A DNA stretch of 64,000 bases, from assembly GCF_022811725.1 (NCBI RefSeq), contig NZ_CP094527.1:4960001-5024000 (forward strand). The letters are read 5' to 3'. The notes below the pieces were generated by a model. That model ran no database searches. It was not told the DNA's origin and saw nothing but the letters and a program-made list of their open reading frames with translations. Below are positions 36,050 through 42,918 of this stretch, one piece after another; positions within the stretch are counted from its first letter, which is position 1; every line of letters begins with the position of its first letter. The translations under genes and the position numbers were made by a program. Source of the stretch: Mucilaginibacter sp. SMC90 (GTDB lineage: Bacteria > Bacteroidota > Bacteroidia > Sphingobacteriales > Sphingobacteriaceae).

Positions 36050-36835
36050 ATGAAAACCACCCTCAAACATTTCTTCATTTTTGTGCAACAGCAGGCCCTC
36101 TCCTGCCTGTTCCCTGTTTTAGTATTTGTAATGCTGGCTCTTTCACATCTGTTTACCGGTATCCTGCCGCGCTATGACTTTATGCTGATTACCTGCCTGC
36201 TGATCCAGGCGGCTTTGTATTATACCGGGATCGAAACTAAAGATGAAGTACTGGTAATATGCATATTTCACCTGCTGGGCTTGCTGATGGAGCTTTTTAA
36301 GGTCCATTATGGATCATGGGCTTATCCCGAATTTGCTTTTACGAAAATAGGCGGCGTACCGCTGTACAGCGGCTTTATGTATGCCAGTGTTGCCAGTTAC
36401 ATGTGCCAGGCCTGGCGAAGGCTTGACCTGCAAATACAAAACTGGCCTAACCGGTATGTTACCCGCACAATAGGTATTTTAATATACCTTAATTTTTTCA
36501 GTAACCATTTTATACCTGATGTACGCTACGGAATAGGTGTGCTGATCCTTTATTTTTTCAGGCAGTCGGTTGTTGTATTTTATTTAAAAGGTAAACCTTA
36601 CAGCATCTCAACCATATTATCATTTATGCTCATTGGCTTTTTTATATGGCTTGCCGAAAATATAGCTACCCGGCTTGGGGCCTGGCGGTATGCTTATCAG
36701 CATCATACCTGGGCAGTAGTAAATTACCAGAAAATAAGTTCATGGGCTTTCCTGGTAATTGTAAGTTTTATAATTGTTGCCGAATTGAAATTATTAAAAA
36801 ATAGTACAAAAACATCGCCTATACTGTCGGCTTAA
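36050..36835 (+). CDS. DUF817 family integral membrane protein
   Basis: 261 residues with about eight membrane helices. The family features are GIETKDEVLVICIFHLLGL, then VHYGSWAYPE and VPLYSGFMYASVASYM, and FIWLAENIATRLGAW. Function unknown. It is the last gene of the operon with DUF2809 and the MpaB-like protein; no clear terminator follows. Confidence 0.83.
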   Translation: MKTTLKHFFIFVQQQALSCLFPVLVFVMLALSHLFTGILPRYDFMLITCLLIQAALYYTGIETKDEVLVICIFHLLGLLMELFKVHYGSWAYPEFAFTKIGGVPLYSGFMYASVASYMCQAWRRLDLQIQNWPNRYVTRTIGILIYLNFFSNHFIPDVRYGIGVLILYFFRQSVVVFYLKGKPYSISTILSFMLIGFFIWLAENIATRLGAWRYAYQHHTWAVVNYQKISSWAFLVIVSFIIVAELKLLKNSTKTSPILSA

Positions 36836-36932
36836 AACTGTCTTGCAAGCCCCCCATCCAGGTTTGGTAAAATTCGTGCAACGATGTGTCTTGATCACAT
36901 GAAATTTCCAAATCTTAATTAAAATTCCGAAA

Positions 36933-37484
36933 TTATAACGCCCTGATCACGCGGCAGGGGTTCCCTGCAGCCACAACATTAGCTGGAATATCTTTGGTTA
37001 CCACACTCCCTGCACCTATTGTGGTATTATCACCTATGGTAACACCGGGGCAAACAATTACGCCGCCGCCCAGCCATACGTTATTGCCAATAGTTATAGG
37101 CGCAGCATATTCCGGACCTTTAATCCGCTCTGCTGCTATAACCGGGTGATAAGCCGTATAAAGCTGAACATTGGGTGCCAGGAACACATTATCGCCAAAA
37201 GTAACGCGGGCACAATCCAGTATGATGCAGTTAAAATTCAAAAACAGGTTATCGCCTGCAGTTATATTAAAACCATAATCACAGTAAAAAGGGGACTGAA
37301 TGTCGATATTGCCTTTAAAGCTTCCTAATAATTGTTTTAACAGCGCGGCTTTGGTTTCCTTATCATCGTAACCTGCAGCATTGTATTGTGTAAACAGTAG
37401 TCTTGCTTTTGAACGGGCAGCAACAAGTTCGGCATCCCCGGCGTTATACAGCTCGCCGGATATCATTTTTTCAAGTTCGGTCAT
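36933..37484 (-). CDS. Maltose/galactoside O-acetyltransferase-like (LbH) enzyme
   Basis: 183 residues. The N-terminal Maa-type cap (EKMISGELYNAGDAEL) is followed by a left-handed beta-helix of hexapeptide repeats (about 70-180), with catalytic His in YTAYHPV near 112 and WLGGGVIVCPGVTIGD. It transfers acetyl from acetyl-CoA to a sugar hydroxyl. It is monocistronic, with a good -7 box upstream. Confidence 0.92.
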   Translation of the reverse strand: MTELEKMISGELYNAGDAELVAARSKARLLFTQYNAAGYDDKETKAALLKQLLGSFKGNIDIQSPFYCDYGFNITAGDNLFLNFNCIILDCARVTFGDNVFLAPNVQLYTAYHPVIAAERIKGPEYAAPITIGNNVWLGGGVIVCPGVTIGDNTTIGAGSVVTKDIPANVVAAGNPCRVIRAL

Positions 37485-37508
37485 AGATTATGTTTGCAGG
37501 TGTAGGTT

Positions 37509-37517
37509 GCAAATATA
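37509..37517 (-). promoter_or_regulatory. Bacteroidota -7 box for acetyltransferase gene
   Basis: On the minus strand TATATTTGC matches TAnnTTTG, 25 bases before the ATG at 37484. Confidence 0.5.
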
Positions 37518-37698
37518 GGCGCTTAATATTAAAACTTGTAAAGTACCAGCGGTTTATGCCGTTAACCTATATTACTGGCGCGCATTCCATTCCGATATGT
37601 TTTATCCTGTAATGCACTGATTTCTAATTTTAAAAAACCTTTCCCGAAATTGAAAGTTATATTAATAGTTAACTTTTTGTAAACAAAAGGAAAAAACT

Positions 37699-38154
37699 AT
37701 GAAAAATTTAAGAATAGCAGCCGCAGCTATCGCCCTGTCGTTAGCCGGCTCATTTGCAATAGCCGATGGTCATAGGCCTCAAGATAGCGGCACCACCATA
37801 GCAAAGTATTCAATGCCTACCGATACCGTACCCGGTAAAAATAAAAAGAAACCAAAAACACCGGTACCAACGCCTGCGCCAACTGATCCGGCGCCAAACC
37901 CGAACCCGGCACCTACGCCAACTCCTACCCCCACACCAACGGAGCCGAACCGGGTGCCGATGCCTGTGCCGACGCCAACACCTGCGCCAGCCCCGACACC
38001 AACGCCAAACCCTTCGCCAACACCTAATACCCCTAACCCGGTGCCGCAGCCAATTCACCAAATATCCCTGGCCCAACACCAAGCCCGACACCTAACCCGT
38101 CGAGCCCAACAACGCCTACAAACCCTGTGCCTACTCATTAAACAAGGCACCTAA
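37699..38154 (+). CDS. Exported Pro/Thr-rich repeat protein with apparent frameshift
   Basis: 151 residues in the open frame: a signal peptide (1-22, ending FAIADG), a short linker, then a Pro/Thr/Ala/Asn repeat built on PTPxP (about 50-118). After QP at about 118 the composition changes abruptly to a His/Gln/Arg-rich tail (IHQISLAQHQARHLTRR). In the frame one base back, starting at 38052, the Pro/Thr pattern continues (NSPNIPGPTPSPTPNPSS) to a stop at 38139-38141. So a single-base deletion near 38050-38052, or a sequencing error, best explains the tail. The repeat resembles a flexible cell-surface spacer. Confidence 0.7.
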   Translation: MKNLRIAAAAIALSLAGSFAIADGHRPQDSGTTIAKYSMPTDTVPGKNKKKPKTPVPTPAPTDPAPNPNPAPTPTPTPTPTEPNRVPMPVPTPTPAPAPTPTPNPSPTPNTPNPVPQPIHQISLAQHQARHLTRRAQQRLQTLCLLIKQGT

Positions 38155-38155
38155 A

Positions 38156-38200
38156 TAAAAAAGCCCGGAGCTTGCAGAGCGTCCGGGCTTTTAATTTTTT
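38156..38200. terminator. Bidirectional terminator between convergent genes
   Basis: The stem GCCCGGA/TCCGGGC (38163-38188) is flanked by A and T runs on both sides. It serves the Pro/Thr-rich gene (+) and the fasciclin gene (-). Confidence 0.88.
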
Positions 38201-38215
38201 GTTACCTTAGTTTGA

Positions 38216-38764
38216 TTAGTTTGGCATCAATACAGTGTTAACCACATGGATAACCCCATTTTTTTGGAAAACATCGGCAATAGTGATCCATGATTTGCCG
38301 CCCTTTTCATCAACAAGGTATAGTTTTTTGCCTTGAGCCATAACAGTAAGTGTTCCGCCTGCCACTGTTTTTAATTCAGTTTTTCCTTTTCCCTCTTTAA
38401 CTTTAGCCCACAAATCTGCCGAGCTTAAGCGGCCTGCAACCACGTGATATGTAAGGATCTTTGTCAGCATTGGTTTGTTCTCCGGTTTTAACAGCGTTGG
38501 AACTGTTTCTTTGGGTAGTTTATCAAACGCCTCGTTAGTTGGGGCAAAAACGGTGAACGGGCCGTCGCCTTTCAGGGTTTCAACCAAACCTGCAGCTTTA
38601 ACAGCGGCTACAAGTGTAGTGTGGTCTTTTGAATTTACAGCATTGTCAATAATATCTTTAGTTGGGTACATAGCCGCACCGCCTACCATTTTGGTTTGAG
38701 CATTGGCTTTAGGGGCTATTGCAAAAATTGCTAATGCAAAGGCCGCGATAATCATCTTTTTCAT
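38216..38764 (-). CDS. Exported fasciclin (FAS1) domain protein
   Basis: 182 residues: signal peptide (1-22, ending KANAQ) and one FAS1 domain. The motifs H1 (GPFTVFAPTNEAFDKLP, near 70) and YHVVAGRLSSADL (near 108) are present, and the end HVVNTVLMPN is typical. FAS1 domains mediate adhesion or bind envelope components. It converges on the Pro/Thr-rich exported protein; whether they cooperate is unknown. Confidence 0.92.
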   Translation of the reverse strand: MKKMIIAAFALAIFAIAPKANAQTKMVGGAAMYPTKDIIDNAVNSKDHTTLVAAVKAAGLVETLKGDGPFTVFAPTNEAFDKLPKETVPTLLKPENKPMLTKILTYHVVAGRLSSADLWAKVKEGKGKTELKTVAGGTLTVMAQGKKLYLVDEKGGKSWITIADVFQKNGVIHVVNTVLMPN

Positions 38765-38988
38765 ATGTTACTGTTTTTAATTGTTTGGGAGGAACTACGG
38801 GGAGCAATAACAGGCAGATTCAACCAGCCAACAAAAACAAGATAAAACATTGTATATCAACACATTAACTACACCCTGTTTTAGAGTAAAGCATTCAGCG
38901 CCTGTATCAAACAACCTAAGTGTTTATTATTAAAACTCCAATCCGAAGCGTTCCTGATTACGTTTATCAATCAAACAACCAATCAAAA

Positions 38989-39219
38989 ATGCTTACCGAA
39001 AAACTTATAGCAAACCGGATCCGTGCGGTTAGGGAAGAAAGAAATTATACCCAGTTTTACGTTGCCTACAAACTCAGGGTATCGCAAAACACATTCAGCA
39101 AAATTGAGCTGGGCAACGTTAAGCTAACGCTTGCAAGGCTTATTGAAATAGCTAAGATATTAGAAATAGACCTTGTGGAATTTTTAAGAGAAGAGCACCT
39201 GTATATTATTGCACGCTAA
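38989..39219 (+). CDS. XRE-type helix-turn-helix regulator
   Basis: 76 residues from ATG 38989; a GTG start 23 codons upstream would add a non-family extension. The HTH (RIRAVREERNYTQFYVAYKLRVSQNTFSKIELGNVKLTL) is the Cro/C1 type, split here as helix 2 YTQFYVAYKL and recognition helix SQNTFSKIE. It is nearly a bare domain. The target is unknown; the DoxX-like gene lies about 100 bases downstream. Confidence 0.83.
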   Translation: MLTEKLIANRIRAVREERNYTQFYVAYKLRVSQNTFSKIELGNVKLTLARLIEIAKILEIDLVEFLREEHLYIIAR

Positions 39220-39317
39220 ATAATTGACCAGGCATCATATACATTATCGTTTATATTCTAAGATTGCAAGTTTGATCATCAATTTTTGATAAATTCAGCC
39301 CGGATTATAAACAATTC

Positions 39318-39710
39318 ATGAAAACTACAACACTGATTTGCCGGGTATTGCTCGGTTCACTCTACCTGATATTCGGACTTGATTACTTTTTACACTTTAT
39401 ACCTTACCAGCCATTGCATACCGGTAAAGCGGGTGCCTTTATAGCAGGTTTAAAAGGCACGGGCTATTTTTATCCTATGCAAAAAGTAATACAGATAGTG
39501 GGCGGGTTATCATTAATGTTTAACCGGTACGCACCGTTTTCGGCAGTGGTGTTATTCCCTATCAGTTTAAATGTACTATTGTTCCACACATTTTTAGTAC
39601 CATCAGGATGGCTTATGGGCGTTACGCTTGTAGTACCCAACCTGTTGCTGGGCTATGCTTACCGCAAATACTATAGCGGAATGTTTACGATGAAAGCCAT
39701 TGGAGAGTGA
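39318..39710 (+). CDS. DoxX-like small membrane protein
   Basis: 130 residues, four membrane helices. LICRVLLGSLYLIFGLDYFLHF and QIVGGLSLMFNRYAPFSAVVLFPIS fit the DoxX/SURF4-like group. The function of the bacterial members is mostly unknown. The 3' end faces the tetR-like gene, 17 bases away. Confidence 0.75.
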   Translation: MKTTTLICRVLLGSLYLIFGLDYFLHFIPYQPLHTGKAGAFIAGLKGTGYFYPMQKVIQIVGGLSLMFNRYAPFSAVVLFPISLNVLLFHTFLVPSGWLMGVTLVVPNLLLGYAYRKYYSGMFTMKAIGE

Positions 39711-39727
39711 TCATGGCTGGCAGGCTT

Positions 39728-40345
39728 TTAATTGTTGCCCCCCTTCAATACCTGCCCTATCCATCCCGGGATCAGTTTCCTCCTTTCTTTCATCATCTCT
39801 ACAAACTCAGATGAGTCGAAATACCCTGCCTCCAATTGCCGGGGGCGCACAAGAAATGGAAAAACAATCATGCCTGCTATATTCCACATCAGGTGGATGG
39901 GATGAAATCTAATAGTACTATCGGCCTGCAGTTCATAAAGTTGTTTGGCAAAAACGGAACCTGTTAATGTTTTAACTTTTTCAACCATAGGCAATGTGGT
40001 TTGCCCCGCAAGCACCTCGTTTACCATAAAAAAAGGAAAGTCGGGGTTCTCCAAAAGCTGATCGATGTAGTATCCCACGCAGGCATCTATCTTTTCGATG
40101 GCAGTGGTAGCTTCATCATTCAAAACAGGTTCGATCTTATCAAAAAGCTTTTGAATGGTTTCGTCCATGATAAAAGCAAAAAGGTTTTCTTTACTGCGGA
40201 AATAATAATTAACCGATGCTACGTTTGTGTTGGCCCCGGTTGCTATATCCCGCACAGTAGTAGCCAGAAAGCCTTTTTTGGTAAAGATCTGCCTGGCAGC
40301 GTTCAATATTTTCTCTTCGGTTGTAGTTTCGGCGGTGATAGTCAT
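39728..40345 (-). CDS. TetR/AcrR family transcriptional regulator
   Basis: 205 residues from ATG 40345. The N-terminal HTH (EKILNAARQIFTKKGFLATTVRDIATGANTNVASVNYYF, given here as landmarks at residues 10-50) is typical, with NVASVNYYFRSKENLF after it. A 10-codon upstream start would begin inside the palindrome at 40349-40392, so the shorter form is preferred. It is co-directional with and downstream of the DHA2 transporter gene by 57 bases; it probably represses both. Confidence 0.9.
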   Translation of the reverse strand: MTITAETTTEEKILNAARQIFTKKGFLATTVRDIATGANTNVASVNYYFRSKENLFAFIMDETIQKLFDKIEPVLNDEATTAIEKIDACVGYYIDQLLENPDFPFFMVNEVLAGQTTLPMVEKVKTLTGSVFAKQLYELQADSTIRFHPIHLMWNIAGMIVFPFLVRPRQLEAGYFDSSEFVEMMKERRKLIPGWIGQVLKGGNN

Positions 40346-40348
40346 GGA

Positions 40349-40392
40349 ATGATATATGTTTTCAAATTTAATCATTCAAAAACATATATCAT
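40349..40392. promoter_or_regulatory. Candidate TetR operator or hairpin before the tetR-like gene
   Basis: Perfect 14-bp arms ATGATATATGTTTT/AAAACATATATCAT are separated by 16 bases. The palindrome occupies the gap between the transporter stop (40403) and the regulator start (40345). It could be an operator or a transcript hairpin that lowers readthrough. Confidence 0.55.
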
Positions 40393-40402
40393 CCGGGGCT
40401 TT

Positions 40403-41950
40403 TTAATGCGTATCCGCTACGGCCTTTTGGCCTTTTACAATCGGCGCTAAAAATATCAATGGAATTGCTGCCAGCATTACCCAGCCAACCACAATGTAAG
40501 CATCATTGTAACTTAGCAGTGTACTTTGTTTATTTACCGTACCATCAATGGCGGCATAGGCCATTTTTGAGGCATCAAAAAACGACTTGCCTTTGGCCAT
40601 GAACCCGTGTAACAATGCGTTGTACCTATCGGTAAAATAAGTATTGTACGGATTGATGTTATTTAACAGGTTGTTACGGTGTGTTGCCACGCGAATGTGG
40701 ATCAGCGTGTTTAAACCAGCTATCCCAAACGAACCACCAAGCTGGCGCATCATATTATTTAAGCCTGTACCCTGTCCTATTTCGGCACCTTTTAAACCAC
40801 CAATTGCAATGGTAGTAAGCGGAACGAAAAGCAGGGATAAACCAATACCCCTGATAGCCAACGGCCAAAAGAAATCGCCGGTGCCCGATGCCAGCGTTGA
40901 ACCACTCATAAACCACGAAAACACGAAGAACAAAATCATGCCGCCTACAGCCATGAATTGTGCGGGCAGGCCTTTGTTAAGCATAATGCCCACAAAAGGC
41001 ATCATCATAATGGTAAACAAACCGCCTGGCAGCAAGATCTCGCCGGTTTGCTGTGCCGAAAACCCAAGCAGGTTTTGACAAAAAACAGGAAAAACAAACT
41101 GCGACCCATACAAGCCTACGCCAAGTATAAACGAGGTAACCATACCGGCAGAAAAGCTGCGGTGCCTCATGATCTTAAAATTAACGATAGGATGGTCCGT
41201 ACTTAATTCACGCCACAAAAAAAGTAGGAAGCCGATAACCGCAGTACAGGTAAGCACAATGATATAGGTGGTGGCAAACCAATCCTCATCCTCACCTTTT
41301 TCTAATATAGTTTGTAAACTGCCAACTGTTATGGCCAGCAAAGCAATTCCCCACCAATCAATGGGCTTATCTTTCGCGTCTCTGGCTGTCACCTTTACAT
41401 ACATTACCGTAAATATTGCTGCCAGAATCCCCACAGGTATATTCACATAAAAAATCCAGCGCCAGGCGGCATGGTCTGTTATATAACCACCAATTGTAGG
41501 GCCTATGGTTGGGCCAACAACTGCTCCCAATCCAAACAGGGCTGTGGCAGTGCCCAGTTGTTCTGCAGGCCAGGTTTCAATCAGGATAGCCTGCGATGTT
41601 GAAAGTAAGCCGCCGCCCGCCAAGCCTTGCAAAACCCTGAAGGCAACAAGCTCGGTAAGGCTATGGGCATTACCGCACAAAAACGAAGCTATGGTAAACA
41701 GAATGATGGAGGCTAAAAAGTATTTTTTACGCCCGAAAAAACTGCTCAGCCAACCCGACATAGGCAAAATGATCACGTTTGCTACGCTATAACCTGTCAC
41801 TACCCAGGCAGCATCGGTTATTGTGGCCCCAAGGTTGCCTTGAATTTGGGGAATGGAAACGTTAACTATGGTAGTATCTATTAATTCTAACAATGAAGCG
41901 ATAATTACTGTGATAGTAATTATCCACTTTTTAAATCCTGACTCGGCCAT
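40403..41950 (-). CDS. DHA2 (EmrB/QacA-type) multidrug efflux MFS transporter
   Basis: 515 residues from ATG 41950, 14 membrane helices. ELIDTTIVNVSIPQIQGNLG in helix 1 (motif D1 with the conserved Asp), GRKKYFLASIILF (motif A) and GLGAVVGPTIGPTIGGYI (motif C) define the DHA2 antiporters. The 15-codon longer frame begins inside an operator-like palindrome. No HlyD-type or TolC-type partner is adjacent, although EmrB-like pumps in Gram-negatives usually have them. Confidence 0.9.
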   Translation of the reverse strand: MAESGFKKWIITITVIIASLLELIDTTIVNVSIPQIQGNLGATITDAAWVVTGYSVANVIILPMSGWLSSFFGRKKYFLASIILFTIASFLCGNAHSLTELVAFRVLQGLAGGGLLSTSQAILIETWPAEQLGTATALFGLGAVVGPTIGPTIGGYITDHAAWRWIFYVNIPVGILAAIFTVMYVKVTARDAKDKPIDWWGIALLAITVGSLQTILEKGEDEDWFATTYIIVLTCTAVIGFLLFLWRELSTDHPIVNFKIMRHRSFSAGMVTSFILGVGLYGSQFVFPVFCQNLLGFSAQQTGEILLPGGLFTIMMMPFVGIMLNKGLPAQFMAVGGMILFFVFSWFMSGSTLASGTGDFFWPLAIRGIGLSLLFVPLTTIAIGGLKGAEIGQGTGLNNMMRQLGGSFGIAGLNTLIHIRVATHRNNLLNNINPYNTYFTDRYNALLHGFMAKGKSFFDASKMAYAAIDGTVNKQSTLLSYNDAYIVVGWVMLAAIPLIFLAPIVKGQKAVADTH

Positions 41951-41987
41951 TTGATAAAAGTTTGATGTCTTAAATAATGGCACAAAA

Positions 41988-42007
41988 TTAATCAATCGTT
42001 TGATTAA
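41988..42007. promoter_or_regulatory. Candidate TetR operator upstream of DHA2 transporter
   Basis: TTAATCAA-TCGT-TTGATTAA is a perfect 8-bp inverted repeat with a 4-base spacer, 37 bases before the transporter ATG. Its size and position suit a TetR-family operator. Confidence 0.55.
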
Positions 42008-42248
42008 AACATTTGTTTAAAATAATTGTATGAATTATTACGATGGAGTGACAAGCGAATTTTAAAGAAGATTTACAGGGCGGGTTAAAGATTAGCGTGA
42101 ATCCGATAAGGATTACCAGGCGAGGCTTAAGGACATTAATAGCTTTATCAGGAGAAAAAGCCGACTATACCCTTAGCAAACTTCGCTGCCTGCGTATATT
42201 ATGGGCGCTCACACCCAGATATTTTTCGGAAGAAGAAATTAAAATCAT

Positions 42249-42331
42249 GTCATTGAGGAGGGACGACGAAGCAATCTCTTAGCTAAGCAAATCGGATATG
42301 TATTGACTACAAGACTGCCACGCTCAATGAC
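42249..42331. repeat. Inverted repeat element next to a T10G9 tract
   Basis: Perfect 9-bp terminal inverted repeats GTCATTGAG/CTCAATGAC bound 83 bases without coding capacity. The remainder of 42008-42417 holds no gene I can support. Immediately after the element lies a homopolymer tract of ten T and nine G (42336-42354). Confidence 0.6.
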
Positions 42332-42417
42332 ATAATTTTTTTTTTGGGGGGGGGTAATTCATATTCCGAACAACAGGCCAATCCTATTCTCCAAAACAGT
42401 TCAGAACGCAAAAAATA

Positions 42418-42789
42418 TTAAGATTTATTAGAAAACTCACCGAAATGCCAAAGTATGCCGGAGGGATCATGTAAAAAGCATTCCCTCCCCCATTGCTCTA
42501 CGCGGATTGGGGTTAATCTTGCACCCTGGTATTTTGAAGGCAGATCTAAAGCTAACAGTTCATTCCAGTAGCGGGCAACGTCATCAACTTCCAGAAAGAT
42601 CATGGTATTGTCTATCCAGTCTTTAACGTATGCGTTTTGTAAGTAAAAAGCAAGTTGGCCGGTTTTAAAAACGGACATATTAGCATCAAGTACAACCTCG
42701 TCAAATCCCAGATCGCGGTAAAAACTACGTGATATTTCAAAATTTTTAGAGCCAATGAACGGCCTGAGCGATACAGCGTTGTGTTGCAT
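42418..42789 (-). CDS. VOC (glyoxalase/bleomycin resistance-like) protein
   Basis: 123 residues with the VOC pattern: LRPFIGSKNFEISRSFYRDLGF, then YLQNAYVKDWIDNTMIFLEVDD and CFLHDPSGILWHFGEF (D-PsG-x-x-W/H end). Substrate unknown. It is monocistronic on the minus strand, between the homopolymer tract and the large cytochrome gene. Confidence 0.85.
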   Translation of the reverse strand: MQHNAVSLRPFIGSKNFEISRSFYRDLGFDEVVLDANMSVFKTGQLAFYLQNAYVKDWIDNTMIFLEVDDVARYWNELLALDLPSKYQGARLTPIRVEQWGRECFLHDPSGILWHFGEFSNKS

Positions 42790-42918
42790 AATTGGTAGGT
42801 TTTAAAATCAGGCCGGCAACCTGCTTAATTTTGTTGCAGATTGCCGGCGGCTAATTAAACACTAAGATACTTTATACCTGCTGATTTTCAAACAACTCCT
42901 CAGGATTCAGCCTCGTTA

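Noticed and set aside
37810..38091. 93-codon minus-strand frame, Trp/Arg-rich
   Set aside because: It is the complement of the Pro/Thr repeat (CCN and ACN codons read backwards), not a gene.
42097..42282. 61-codon plus-strand frame starting with GTG
   Set aside because: It ends inside the GTCATTGAG inverted element and shows no family pattern; at most a decayed relic.
42336..42354. T10G9 tract considered as a phase-variation switch
   Set aside because: It lies downstream of both flanking minus-strand and plus-strand features, not in a promoter or coding region.
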